Made by a program: the position numbers and the translations under genes
Assembly: GCA_004431415.1 (NCBI GenBank)
Contig: QPMI01000038.1
Location: 62,001-126,000 of the forward strand
Direction: 5' to 3'
Origin: Cyanophora paradoxa
Taxonomy: Eukaryota > Glaucocystophyceae > Cyanophorales > Cyanophoraceae
DNA length: 64,000 nt
In this document: piece after piece, positions 26,230 through 39,669 of the stretch
Layout of the letters: every line of letters begins with the position of its first letter
How positions within the stretch are numbered: position 1 is the stretch's first letter
Notes under the pieces: generated by a model
Seen by the model: only the letters and a program-made list of their open reading frames with translations
What the model was told of the DNA's origin: nothing
Databases searched by the model: none

Positions 26230-29200
26230 AGGCGTTGCTCCTCTGCAATTCGGCGGGCCTGTTGCTTCGAGGCCGAGCGCGGCCCGCGAGGTGCACTGAG
26301 CCTAATCGCAACTCCGCCGGCCCGCCTGACTCGCGATCGTAAATCGATGCAGGTCGCGAGCTGGCATGGCGGGTTTGGAGGCGGGCGCGGCTGCGCTGCA
26401 CTGCGCCGGGCCTGTTGCTTCGAGGCCGAGGGCGCTCGTGATGTGCATGGAGCCTCTTCGCTGCGCCGCCGGCCGGCCAGGCTCAAGAATCGTCGCAGGT
26501 CGCGTGCTGCAGCTGGCCGGCTTGAGGACGGGCGCGGCTCCGTTTCGCTGCGGCGGGCCTGTTGCTTGGAGGCCGGGCGCACTCCGCGAGGTGCAATGAG
26601 CCTCTTCGCTGCGCCGCCGGCCGCCCGGGCTCAAGAATCGTCGCAGGTCGCGTGCTGGCGGGCTTGGGGGCGTGCGGGGCTCGGTTTCGCTTCGGCGGGC
26701 CTGTTGCTTGGAGGCCGGGCGGGCCCCGCGAGGTGCACTGAGCCTCTTCGCTGCGCCGCCGGCCGCCCGGGCTCAAGAATCGTCGCAGGTCGCGTGCTGG
26801 CGGGCTTGGGGGCGGGCCGGGCTCGGTTTCGCTTCGGCGGGCCTGTTGCTTGGAGGCCGGGCGCGCTCCGCGAGGTGCACTGAGCCTCTTCGCTGCGCCG
26901 CCGGCCGCCCGGGCTCAAGAATCGTCGCAGGTCGCGTGCTGGCGGGCTTGGGGGCGGGCCGGGCTCGGTTTCGCTTCGGCGGGCCTGTTGCTTGGAGGCC
27001 GGGCGCGCTCCGCGAGGTGCACTGAGCCTCTTCGCTGCGCCGCCGGCCGCCCGGGCTCAAGAATCGTCGCAGGTCGCGTGCTGGCGGGCTTGGGGGCGGG
27101 CGGGGCTCGGTTTCGCTGCGGCGGGCCTGTTGCTTGGAGGCCGGGCGGGCCCCGCGAGGTGCACGGAGCCTCTTCGCTGCGCCGCCGGCCGCCCGGGCTC
27201 AAGAATCGTCGCAGGTCGCGTGCTGGCGGGCTTGGGGGCGGGCGGGGCTCGGTTTCGCTTCGGCGGGCCTGTTGCTTGGAGGCCGGGCGGGCCCCGCGAG
27301 GTGCACTGAGCCTCTTCGCTGCGCCGCCGGCCGCCCGGGCTCAAGAATCGTCGCAGGTCGCGTGCTGGCGGGCTTGGGGGCGGGCCGGGCTCGGTTTCGC
27401 TTCGGCGGGCCTGTTGCTTGGAGGCCGGGCGGGCCCCGCGAGGTGCACTGAGCCTCTTCGCTGCGCCGCCGGCCGCCCGGGCTCAAGAATCGTCGCAGGT
27501 CGCGTGCTGGCGGGCTTGGGGGCGGGCCGGGCTCGGTTTCGCTTCGGCGGGCCTGTTGCTTGGAGGCCGGGCGGGCCCCGCGAGGTGCACTGAGCCTCTT
27601 CGCTGCGCCGCTGGCCGCCCGGGCTCAAGAATCGTCGCAGGTCGCGTGCTGGCGGGCTTGGGGGCGTGCGGGGCTCGGTTTCGCTTCGGCGGGCCTGTTG
27701 CTTGGAGGCCGGGCGGGCCCCGCGAGGTGCACGGAGCCTCTTCGCTGCGCCGCCGGCCGCCCGGGCTCAAGAATCGTCGCAGGTCGCGTGCTGGCGGGCT
27801 TGGGGGCGTGCGGGGCTTGGTTCCGCTTCGGCGGGCCTGTTGCTTGGAGGCCGGGCGCGCTCCGCGAGGTGCACTGAGCCTCTTCGCTGCGCCGCCGGCC
27901 GCCCGGGCTCAAGAATCGTCGCAGGTCGCGTGCTGGCGGGCTTGGGGGCGGGCCGGGCTCGGTTTCGCTTCGGCGGGCCTGTTGCTTGGAGGCCGGGCGC
28001 GCTCCGCGAGGTGCACTGAGCCTCTTCGCTGCGCCGCCGGCCGCCCGGGCTCAAGAATCGTCGCAGGTCGCGTGCTGGCGGGCTTGGGGGCGGGCCGGGC
28101 TCGGTTTCGCTTCGGCGGGCCTGTTGCTTGGAGGCCGGGCGCGCTCCGCGAGGTGCAATGAGCCTCTTCGCTGCGCCGCCGGCCGCCCGGGCTCAAGAAT
28201 CGTCGCAGGTCGCGTGCTGGCGGGCTTGGGGGCGGGCCGGGCTCGGTTTCGCTTCGGCGGGCCTGTTGCTTGGAGGCCGGGCGCGCTCCGCGAGGTGCAC
28301 TGAGCCTCTTCGCTGCGCCGCCGGCCGCCCGGGCTCAAGAATCGTCGCAGGTCGCGTGCTGGCGGGCTTGGGGGCGGGCCGGGCTCGGTTTCGCTTCGGC
28401 GGGCCTGTTGCTTGGAGGCCGGGCGCGCTCCGCGAGGTGCACTGAGCCTCTTCGCTGCGCCGCCGGCCGCCCGGGCTCAAGAATCGTCGCAGGTCGCGTG
28501 CTGGCGGGCTTGGGGCGGGCGGGGCTCGGTTTCGCTTCGGCGGGCCTGTTGCTTGGAGGCCGGGCGGGCCCCGCGAGGTGCACGGAGCCTCTTCGCTGCG
28601 CCGCCGGCCGCCCGGGCTCAAGAATCGTCGCAGGTCGCGTGCTGGCGGGCTTGGGGGCGGGCTTGGCTCGGTTTCGCTTCGGCGGGCCTGTTGCTTGGAG
28701 GCCGGGCGGGCCCCGCGAGGTGCACGGAGCCTCTTCGCTGCGCCGCCGGCCGCCCGGGCTCAAGAATCGTCGCAGGTCGCGTGCTGGCGGGCTTGGGGGC
28801 GGGCCGGGCTCGGTTTCGCTTCGGCGGGCCTGTTGCTTGGAGGCCGGGCGCGCTCCGCGAGGTGCACTGAGCCTCTTCGCTGCGCCGCCGGCCGCCCGGG
28901 CTCAAGAATCGTCGCAGGTCGCGTGCTGGCGGGCTTGGGGGCGGGCCGGGCTCGGTTTCGCTTCGGCGGGCCTGTTGCTTGGAGGCCGGGCGCGCTCCGC
29001 GAGGTGCACTGAGCCTCTTCGCTGCGCCGCCGGCCGCCCGGGCTCAAGAATCGTCGCAGGTCGCGTGCTGGCGGGCTTGGGGGCGGGCCGGGCTCGGTTT
29101 CGCTTCGGCGGGCCTGTTGCTTGGAGGCCGGGCGGGCCCCGCGAGGTGCACTGAGCCTCTTCGCTGCGCCGCTGGCCGCCCGGGCTCAAGAATCGTCGCA

Positions 29201-31491
29201 GGTCGCGTGCTGGCGGGCTTGGGGGCGTGCGGGGCTCGGTTTCGCTTCGGCGGGCCTGTTGCTTGGAGGCCGGGCGGGCCCCGCGAGGTGCACTGAGCCT
29301 CTTCGCTGCGCCGCCGGCCGCCCGGGCTCAAGAATCGTCGCAGGTCGCGTGCTGGCGGGCTTGGGGGCGTGCGGGGCTTGGTTCCGCTTCGGCGGGCCTG
29401 TTGCTTGGAGGCCGGGCGCGCTCCGCGAGGTGCACTGAGCCTCTTCGCTGCGCCGCCGGCCGCCCGGGCTCAAGAATCGTCGCAGGTCGCGTGCTGGCGG
29501 GCTTGGGGGCGTGCGGGGCTCGGTTTCGCTTCGGCGGGCCTGTTGCTTGGAGGCCGGGCGGGCCCCGCGAGGTGCACTGAGCCTCTTCGCTGCGCCGCCG
29601 GCCGCCCGGGCTCAAGAATCGTCGCAGGTCGCGTGCTGGCGGGCTTGGGGGCGGGCCGGGCTCGGTTTCGCTTCGGCGGGCCTGTTGCTTGGAGGCCGGG
29701 CGGGTCCCGCGAGGTGCACTGAGCCTCTTCGCTGCGCCGCCGGCCGCCCGGGCTCAAGAATCGTCGCAGGTCGCGTGCTGGCGGGCTTGGGGGCGGGCCG
29801 GGCTCGGTTTCGCTTCGGCGGGCCTGTTGCTTGGAGGCCGGGCGCGCTCCGCGAGGTGCACTGAGCCTCTTCGCTGCGCCGCTGGCCGCCCGGGCTCAAG
29901 AATCGTCGCAGGTCGCGTGCTGGCGGGCTTGGGGGCGTGCGGGGCTCGGTTTCGCTTCGGCGGGCCTGTTGCTTGGAGGCCGGGCGCGCTCCGCGAGGTG
30001 CACTGAGCCTCTTCGCTGCGCCGCCAGCCGGCCGGGCTCAAGAATCGTCGCAGGTCGCGTGCTGGCGGGCTTGGGGGCGGGCCGGGCTCGGTTTCGCTTC
30101 GGCGGGCCTGTTGCTTGGAGGCCGGGCGGGCCCCGCGAGGTGCACTGAGCCTCTTCGCTGCGCCGCCGGCCGCCCGGGCTCAAGAATCGTCGCAGGTCGC
30201 GTGCTGGCGGGCTTGGGGGCGTGCGGGGCTCGGTTTCGCTTCGGCGGGCCTGTTGCTTGGAGGCCGGGCGCGCTCCGCGAGGTGCACGGAGCCTCTTCGC
30301 TGCGCCGCCGGCCGCCCGGGCTCAAGAATCGTCGCAGGTCGCGTGCTGGCGGGCTTGGGGGCGTGCGGGGCTTGGTTCCGCTTCGGCGGGCCTGTTGCTT
30401 GGAGGCCGGGCGCGCTCCGCGAGGTGCACTGAGCCTCTTCGCTGCGCCGCCGGCCGCCCGGGCTCAAGAATCGTCGCAGGTCGCGTGCTGGCGGGCTTGG
30501 GGGCGTGCGGGGCTCGGTTTCGCTTCGGCGGGCCTGTTGCTTGGAGGCCGGGCGCGCTCCGCGAGGTGCACTGAGCCTCTTCGCTGCGCCGCCAGCCGCC
30601 CGTGCTCAAGAATCGTCGCAGGTCGCGTGCTGGCGGGCTTGGGGGCGTGCGGGGCTCGGTTTCGCTTCGGCGGGTCTGTTGCTTGGAGGCCGGGCGCGCT
30701 CCGCGAGGTGCACTGAGCCTCTTCGCTGCGCCGCCGGCCGCCCGGGCTCAAGAATCGTCGCAGGTCGCGTGCTGGCGGGCTTGGGGGCGTGCGGGGCTTG
30801 GTTCCGCTTCGGCGGGCCTGTTGCTTGGAGGCCGGGCGCGCTCCGCGAGGTGCACTGAGCCTCTTCGCTGCGCCGCCGGCCGCCCGGGCTCAAGAATCGT
30901 CGCAGGTCGCGTGCTGGCGGGCTTGGGGGCGTGCGGGGCTCGGTTCCGCTTCGGCGGGTCTGTTGCTTGGAGGCCGGGCGCGCTCCGCGAGGTGCACTGA
31001 GCCTCTTCGCTGCGCCGCCGGCCGCCCGGGCTCAAGAATCGTCGCAGGTCGCGTGCTGGCGGGCTTGGGGGCGTGCGGGGCTCGGTTTCGCTTCGGCGGG
31101 TCTGTTGCTTGGAGGCCGGGCGCGCTCCGCGAGGTGCACTGAGCCTCTTCGCTGCGCCGCCGGCCGCCCGGGCTCAAGAATCGTCGCAGGTCGCGTGCTG
31201 GCGGGCTTGGGGGCGTGCGGGGCTCGGTTTCGCTTCGGCGGGCCTGTTGCTTGGAGGCCGGGCGCGCTCCGCGAGGTGCACTGAGCCTCTTCGCTGCGCC
31301 GCCAGCCGCCCGGGCTCAAGAATCGTCGCAGGTCGCGTGCTGGCGGGCTTGGGGGCGTGCGGGGCTCGGTTTCGCTTCGGCGGGTCTGTTGCTTGGAGGC
31401 CGGGCGCGCTCCGCGAGGTGCACTGAGCCTCTTCGCTGCGCCGCCGGCCGCCCGGGCTCAAGAATCGTCGCAGGTCGCGTGCTGGCGGGCT
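26230..31491. repeat. Satellite 2, 142-bp unit, about 37 copies
   Basis: GC-rich unit with the landmarks CGGGCCTGTTGCTTGGAGGC and TCAAGAATCGTCGCAGGTCG repeating every 142 bp (one unit of 141 near 28,510). The left edge (26,230-26,560) has three strongly diverged units while the right edge stops abruptly at 31,491. Variants such as GGGGGCGTGCGGGGC versus GGGGGCGGGCCGGGC and CGGGCCCCGCGAGG versus CGCGCTCCGCGAGG are arranged in larger blocks. All six frames are open, giving spurious ORFs up to 294 codons. Confidence 0.97.
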
Positions 31492-32846
31492 TAGTTATAT
31501 ATTTAGTTATATATAGTTATATATAGCCTTGTAGGCTTGAGGTTACGACTTTGCTGCTTCACTGGGCTTGAATTTGAGGCCTGTGACTCAGTGATATATA
31601 CTATTAAAAAGGGGGTCAATAAGTCAGCGAGCCTCGGAGGAAGCTAGCGCTTCTGAGCCCTCGGAGGCCCTGATCATGATGCCTTCATGACGGGCATGAT
31701 CATGATCATGAGCCTCATGATCAGCTGCAGGCCCTGAGGATCCGGATCCGGACCCCGCGGCTGGGCTACTAGGCTAGGCGCTGGAGGTTACCGTTGTTTC
31801 GTAGTACGGCTTCGACTTCACTGTTTCATGATCATGACGTTGCTGGGCTTGAATTTGCAATTGAGGTCCTGGGCCTGCTGGGCTTGAATTTGAGGCCCCG
31901 GGCCCCTGGGCTCATGAGCATCATGATCATCGGATTAGGCCCTGAGGACCTCGCGGCTGGGCTAGGCTAGCGCTTAGGCATGATGGGCTAGGCTTCGACT
32001 CGGCGAATTCATGATCAGGGAGGATCATCGGATTATGATCAGGACATCGGCTAAGCTCTGGAGTCCGGACTAGTTCACGGCCCGCTGGCCGGGCTTCGTG
32101 ATCATGATCATTCAGTCATAACTGGCCTGATGGCATGATGGGCCTGGGCCTGCCCTTTCTTCCCGCCTCGCCCACGCTTGCCTGCCTCGTAGACTCGAGC
32201 TCTGAAAAGAACTAGTACTATCCGCAGAAGCATTTCGAGTTGGCCCTCGAATTAATATTCGAAATGCGGAATTCGAAAGTCGTTATCGATTCTTGAGCTT
32301 CACCAACTTGGCAAATCTCATCATGAGCACTGCGGCATCATGGCATGTGCGCGACCCTGTGCACGCCCTGCAGCTGTGCGGGCCCTGCACTGATTCCCAC
32401 GCGGGCCCCGCACCATCCGCCGTAAATATGAGTGGTTCACATCATTAGTCAACGATTTTTCCATACATAGCTTGGCTGGGCTCCGTCGGATCCGTCGGAA
32501 ACACAGCTCATGATCAGGGGGCTTGAGCCGGGCGCTGGCGTAAACGTGCGCATGCCGGCGTCCGATCCGGTCCCAGCGCGCTCAGATCTAGATCAAGAAC
32601 AACATTGTGCGTCGATATCAGAGCAACGCCCTCTTTTGCAGGTATCGGATGCTGTCCGCCGGTCCGGGGGCTTAGCAGAAAGAGGGGAGAAAGAATATAT
32701 ATGCCTAGGGGATTCGAATTCGAATTCAATTCTTAGAGACATGTATAAGTACATGCTCATGATCATGATCAGCGGCTTATAATTATATAGAGAAATCTAT
32801 AAAAAGGGGAAGATATAGCTCTGCGTATCATGCATATATATGCTCG
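31492..32846. other. Spacer between satellites 2 and 3, rich in TGATCA words
   Basis: Begins with three ATATATAGTTATATA-like repeats, then a mosaic with many ATGATCATGATCATGA words and repeats of GGGCTTGAATTTGAGGCC (31,565-31,900), and a 32,200-32,300 part with TTCGAATTAATATTCGAA-like inverted words. No gene supported. Confidence 0.5.
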
Positions 32847-35800
32847 CCCTGATCAACAGCGCCAGTTTCGAGAATATTAATCGGCCTGCACTAAGCATCG
32901 TTCGAAAAGACCTATAAGCAGAAGCATCTCGATCGAGACTGGGCCGCGGACCTGCAGAACCCGCTGTGCAATTTGAGGTCGAACGTCGATTTCGGAGATT
33001 GCGCTCCTCGTATCATGCGCGCGCTGATCAACAGCGCCAGTTTCGAGAATCGGCCTGCACTGAGCATCGTTCGAAAAGACCTATAAGCATAAGCATCTCG
33101 ATCGAGACTGGGCCGCGGACCTGCAGAACCCGCTGTGCGATTTGAGGTCGAACGTCGATTTCGGAGATTGCGCTCCTCGTATCGTGCGCACGCGGATCAA
33201 CAGCGCCAGTTTCGAGAATCGGCCTGCACTAAGCATCGTTCGAAAAGACCTATAATCAGAAGCATCTCGATCGAGACTGGGCCGCGGACCTGCAGAACCC
33301 GCTGTGCAATTTGAGGTCAAACGTCGATTTCGGAGATTGCACTCCTCGTATCATGCGCGCGCTGATCAACAGCGCCAGTTTCGAGAATCGGCCTGCACTA
33401 AGCATCGTTCGAAAAGACCTATAAGCAGAAGCATCTCGATCGAGACTGGGCCGCGGACCTGCAGAACCCGCTGTGCAATTTATGGTCGAACGTCGATTCC
33501 AGATTGCGCTCCTCGTATCGTGCGCACGCTGATCAACAGCGCCAGTTTCGAGAATCGGCCTGCAGTTAGCATCGTTCGAAAAGACCTATAAGCATAAGCA
33601 TCTCGATCGAGACTGGGCCGCGGACCTGCAGAACCCGCTGTGCAATTCGTGGTCAAACGTCGATTTCGGAGATTGCGCTCCTCGTATCGTGCGCACGCTG
33701 ATCAACAGCGCCAGTTTCGAGAATCGGCCTGCACTAAGCATCGTTTGAAAAGACCTATAAGCAGAAGCATCTCGATCGAGACTGGGCCGCGGACCTGCAG
33801 AACCCGCTGTGCAATTCATGGTCGAACGTCGATTTCGGAGATTGCTCTCCTCGTATCATGCGCGCGCTGATCAACAGCGCCAGTTTCGAGAATCGGCCTG
33901 CACTAAGCATCGTTCGAAAAGACCTATAAGCATAAGCATCTCGATCGAGACTGGGCCGCGGACCTGCAGAACCCGCTGTGCGATTTGAGGTCAAACGTCG
34001 ATTTCGGAGATTGCGCTCCTCGTATCGTGCGCACGCTGATCAACAGCGCCAGTTTCGAGAATCGGCCTGCAGTTAGCATCGTTCGAAAAGAGCTATTAGC
34101 AGAAGCATCTCGATCGAGACTGGGCCGCGGACCTGCAGAACCGGCTGTGCAATTCATGGTCAAACGTCGATTATGGAGATTGCGCTCCTCATATCGTGCG
34201 CACGCTGATCAACAGCGCCAGTTTCGAGAATCGGCCTGCAGTTAGAATCGTTCGAAAAGAGCTATTAGCAGAAGCATCTCGATCGAGACTGGGCCGCGGA
34301 CCTGCAGAACCCGCTGTGCAATTCATGGTCAAACGTCGATTTCGGAGATTGCGCTCCTCGTATCGTGCGCATGCTGATCAACAGCGCCAGTTTCGAGAAT
34401 CGGCCTGCAGTTAGCATCGTTCGAAAAGACCTATAAGCAGAAGCATCTCGATCGAGACTGGGCCGCGGACCTGCAGATTCCGCTGTGCGATTTGAGGTCA
34501 AACGTCGATTTCGGAGATTGCGCTCCTCGTATCATGTGCGCGCTGATCAACAGCGCCAGTTTCGAGAATCGGCCTGCACTGAGCATCGTTCGAAAAGATT
34601 TTTAAGCAGAAGCATCTCGATCGAGACTGGGCTGCGGACCTGCAGAACCCGCTGTGCAATTCATGGTCAAACGTCAATTTCGGAGATTGCACTCCTCTTA
34701 TCGTGTGCATGCTGATCAACAGCGCCAGTTTCGAGAATCGGCCTGCACTAAGCATCGTTCGAAAAGACCTATAAGCAGAAGCATCTCGATCGAGACTGGG
34801 CCGCGGACCTGCAGAACCCGCTGTCCAATGTGTGGTCTAACGTCGATTTCGGAGATTGCGCTCCTCGTATCGTGCGCACGCTGATCAACAGCGCCAGTTT
34901 CGAGAATCGGCCTGCACTGAGCATCGTTCGAAAAGACCTATAAGCAGAAGCATCTCGATCGAGACTGGGCCGCGGACCTGCAGAACCCGCTGTGCGATTT
35001 GAGGTCGAACGTCGATTTCGGAGATTGCGCTCCTCGTATCGTGCGCACGCGGATCAACAGCGCCAGTTTCGAGAATCGGCCTGCACTAAGCATCGTTCGA
35101 AAAGACCTATAAGCAGAAGCATCTCGATCGAGACTGGGCCGCGGACCTGCAGAACCCGCTGTGCAATTTGAGGTCAAACGTCGATTTCGGAGATTGCGCT
35201 CCTCGTATCGTGCGCGCGCTGATCAACAGCGCCAGTTTCGAGAATCGGCCTGCACTAAGCATCGTTTCAAAGGACCTATAAGCAGAAGCATCTCGATCGA
35301 GACTGGGCCGCGTACCTGCAGAACCCGCTGTGCAATTCATGGTCAAACGTCGATTTCGGAGATTGCGCTCCTCGTATCATGTGCGCGCTGATCAACAGCG
35401 CCAGTTTCGAGAATCGGCCTGCACTAAGCATCGTTCGAAAAGACCTATAAGCAGAAGCATCTCGATCGAGACTGGGCCGCGGACCTGCAGATTCCGCTGT
35501 GCGATTTGAGGTCAAACGTCGATTTCGGAGATTGCACTCCTCGTATCGTGTGCATGCTGATCAACAGGGCCAGTTTCGAGAATCGGCCTGCACTAAGCAT
35601 CGTTCGAAAAGACCTATAAGCAGAAGCATCTCGATCGAGACTGGGCCGCGGACCTGCAGATTCCGCTGTGCAATTTGAGGTCAAACGTCGATTTCGGAGA
35701 TTGCGCTCCTCGTATCGTGCGCGCGCTGATCAACAGCGCCAGTTTCGAGAATCGGCCTGCACTAAGCATCGTTCGAAAAGACCTATAAGCAGAAGCATCT

Positions 35801-38800
35801 CGATCGAGACTGGGCTGCGGACCTGCAGAACCCGCTGTGCAATTTGAGGTCGAACGTCGATTCCAGATTGCGCTCCTCGTATCGTGCGCACGCTGATCAA
35901 CAGCGCCAGTTTCGAGAATCGGCCTGCAGTTAGCATCGTTCGAAAAGACCTATAAGCAGAAGCATCTCGATCGAGACTGGGCCGCGGACCTGCAGAACCC
36001 GCTGTGCAATTCATGGTCAAACGTCGATTTCGGAGATTGCGCTCCTCGTATCATGTGCGCGCTGATCAACAGCGCCAGTTTCGAGAATCGGCCTGCACTA
36101 AGCATCGTTCGAAAAGACCTATAAGCAGAAGCATCTCGATCGAGACTGGGCCGCGGACCTGCAGAACCCGCTGTGCAATTCATGGTCAAACGTCAATTTC
36201 GGAGATCGCACTCCTCTTATCGTGTGCATGCTGATCAACAGCGCCAGTTTCGAGAATCGGCCTGCACTAAGCATCGTTCGAAAAGACCTATAAGCAGAAG
36301 CATCTCGATCGAGACTGGGCCGCGGACCTGCAGAACCGGCTGTGCAATTCATGGTCAAACGTCGATTTCGGAGATTGCGCTCCTCGTATCATGTGCGCGC
36401 TGATCAACAGCGCCAGTTTCGAGAATCGGCCTGCACTAAGCATCATTCGAAAAGACCTATAAGCAGAAGCATCTCGATCGAGACTGGGCTGCGGACCTGC
36501 AGAACCCGCTGTGCAATTTGAGGTTGAACGTCGATTCCAGATTGCGCTCCTCGTATTGTGCGCACGCTGATCAACAGCGCCAGTTTCGAGAATCGGCCTG
36601 CAGTTAGCATCGTTCGAAAAGACCTATAAGCAGAAGCATCTCGATCGAGACTGGGCCGCGGACCTGCAGAACCCGCTGTGCAATTCATGGTCAAACGTCG
36701 ATTTCGGAGATTGCGCTCCTCATCATGCGCGCGCTGATCAACAGCGCCAGTTTCGAGAATCGGCCTGCACTGAGCATCGTTCGAAAAGACCTATAAGCAG
36801 AAGCATCTCGATCGAGACTGGGCCGCGGACCTGCAGATTCCGCTGTGCAATTTGAGGTCAAACGTCGATTTCGGAGATTGCGCTCCTCGTATCGTGCGCA
36901 CGCTGATCAACAGCGCCAGTTTCGAGAATCGGCCTGCACTAAGCATCGTTCGAAAAGACCTTTAAGCAGAAGCTTCTCGATCGAGACTGGGCCGCGGACC
37001 TGCAGATTCCGCTGTGCGATTTGAGGTCGAACGTCGATTTCGGAGATTGCGCTCCTCGTATCGTGTGCACGCTGATCAACAGCGCCAGTTTCGAGAATCG
37101 GCCTGCACTAAGCATCGTTCGAGAAGACCTATAAGCAGAAGCATCTCGATCGAGACTGGGCCGCGGACCTGCAGAACCCGCTGTGCAATTCATGGTCAAA
37201 CGTCGATTTCGGAGATTGCGCTCCTCGTATCATGTGCGCGCTGATCAACAGCGCCAGTTTCGAGAATCGGCCTGCACTAAGCATCGTTCGAAAAGACCTA
37301 TAAGCAGAAGCATCTCTATCGAGACTGGGCCGCGGACCTGCAGAACCCGCTGTGCAATTCATGGTCAAACGTCGATTTCGGAGATTGCACTCCTCTTATC
37401 GTGTGCATGCTGATCAACAGCGCCAGTCTCGAGAATCGGCCTGCACTAAGCATCGTTCGAAAAGACCTATAATCAGAAGCATCTCGATCGAGACTGGGCC
37501 GCGGACCTGCAGAACCCGCTGTGCAATTCATGGTCAAACGTCGATTTCGGAGATTGCGCTCCTCGTATCATGTGCGCGCTGATCAACAGCGCCAGTTTCG
37601 AGAATCGGCCTGCACTAAGCATCGTTCGAAAAGACCTATAAGCAGAAGCATCTCGATCGAGACTGGGCTGCGGACCTGCAGAACCCGCTGTGCAATTTGA
37701 GGTTGAACGTCGATTCCAGATTGCGCTCCTCGTATTGTGCGCACGCTGATCAACAGCGCCAGTTTCGAGAATCGGCCTGCAGTTAGCATCGTTCGAAAAG
37801 ACCTATAAGCAGAAGCATCTCGATCGAGACTGGGCCGCGGACCTACAGAACCCGCTGTGCAATTTGTGGTCAAACATGGATTTCGGAGATTGCGCTCCTC
37901 GTATTGTGCGCACGCTGATCAACAGCGCCAGTTTCGAGAATCGGCCTGCAGTTAGCATCGTTCGAAAAGACCTATAAGCAGAAGCTTCTCGATCGAGACT
38001 GGGCCGCGGACCTGCAGATTCCGCTGTGCAATTTGAGGTCAAACGTCGATTTCGGAGATTGCGCTCCTCTTATGGTGCGCGCGCTGATCAACAGCGCCAG
38101 TTTCGAGAATCGGCCTGCACTAAGCATCGTTCGAAAAGACCTATAAGCAGAAGCATCTCGATCGAGACTGGGCCGCGGACCTGCAGATTCCGCTGTGCGA
38201 TTTGAGGTCGAACGTCGATTTCGGAGATTGCGCTCCTCGTATCATGTGCGCGCTGATCAACAGCGCCAGTTTCGAGAATCGGCCTGCACTAAGCATCGTT
38301 CGAAAAGACCTATAAGCAGAAGCATCTCGATCGAGACTGGGCCGCGGACCTGCAGAACCCGGTGTGCAATTCATGGTCAAACGTCGATTTCGGAGATTGC
38401 GCTCCTCGTATCATGTGCGCGCTGATCAACAGCGCCAGTTTCGAGAATCGGCCTGCACTAAGCATCGTTCGAAAAGACCTATAAGCATAAGCATCTCGAT
38501 CGAGACTGGGCCGCGGACCTGCAGAACCCGCTGTGCAATTCATGGTCAAACGTCAATTTCGGAGATTGCGCTCCTTGTCACAGTGTATCATGCGCGCGCT
38601 GATCAACAGCGCCAGTTTCGAGAATCGGCCTGCAGTTAGAATCGTTCGAAAAGACCTATAAGCAGAAGCATCTCGATCGAGACTGGGCCGCGGAACTGCA
38701 GAACCCGCTGTGCAATTCGAGGTCAAACGTCGATTTCGGAGATTGCGCTCCTCGTATTGTGCACACGCTGATCAACAGCGCCAGTTTCGAGAATAGGCCT

Positions 38801-39669
38801 GCAGTTAGCATCGTTCGAAAAGACCTATTAGCAGACGCATCTCGATCGAGACTGGGCCGCGGACCTGCAGAACCTGCTGTGCAATTTGTGGTCAAACATC
38901 GATTTCGGAGATTGCGCTCCTCGTATCATGCGCACGCTGATCAACAGCGCCAGTTTCGAGAATCGGCCTGCACTAAGCATCGTTCGAAAAGACCTATTAG
39001 CAGACGCATCTCGATCGAGACTGGGCCGCGGACCTGCAGAACCCGCTGTGCAATTCATGGTCAAACGTCGATTTCGGAGATTGCGCTCCTTGTCACAGTG
39101 TATCATGCGCGCGCTGATCAACAGCGCCAGTTTCGAGAATCGGCCTGCACTGAGCATCGTTCGAAAAGACCTATAAGCAGAAGCATCTCGATCGAGACTG
39201 GGCCGCGGACCTGCAGAACCCGCTGTGCAATTTGAGGTCAAACGTCGATTTCGGAGATTGCGCTCCTCGTATCGTGCGCACGCTGATCAACAGCGCCAGT
39301 TTCGAGAATCGGCCTGCAGTTAGCATCGTTCGAAAAGAGCTATTAGCAGAAGCATCTCGATCGAGACTGGGCCACGGACCTGCAGAACCCGCTGTGCAAT
39401 TTGTGGTCGAACGTCGATTTTGGAGATTGCGCTCCCCGTACCATGCGCTTGCTGATTAACAGCGCCAGTTTCGAGAATCGGCCTGCACTAAGCATCGTTC
39501 GAAAAGACCTATAAGCAGAAGCTTCTCGATCGAGACTGGGCCGCGGACCTGCAGAACCCGCTGTGCAATTTGAGGTCGAACGTCGATTCCAGATTGCGCT
39601 CCTCGTATCGTGTGCACGCTGATCAACAGCGCCAGTTTCGAGAATCGGCCTGCACTAAGCATCGTTCAA
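32847..39669. repeat. Satellite 3, 169-bp unit, about 40 copies
   Basis: Unit landmarks: GATCAACAGCGCCAGTTTCG, AAGCATCTCGATCGAGACTG and CGGACCTGCAGAACCCGCTG. Spacing is 169 bp; a 164-bp variant with GATTCCAGATTGCG instead of GATTTCGGAGATTGCG recurs at about 33,495, 35,865, 36,530, 37,705 and 39,585, and a variant with a TGTCACAG insertion at 38,573 and 39,090. Frames in it are spurious. Confidence 0.97.

Noticed and set aside
28270-29154. 294-codon frame (and dozens like it) in satellite 2
   Set aside because: All six frames are open because the 142-bp GC-rich unit lacks stops in several phases; unit length is not a multiple of three and the frames mirror each other on both strands.
32847-39669. 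CRISPR-like appearance of regular repeats
   Set aside because: The whole 169-bp unit is repeated with no unique spacers, no cas genes, and the context is eukaryotic.
32847-39669. Hammerhead ribozyme in satellite units
   Set aside because: No CTGANGA plus GAAA core seen on either strand of the satellite units; GCTGATCAACAGC only resembles the first part.
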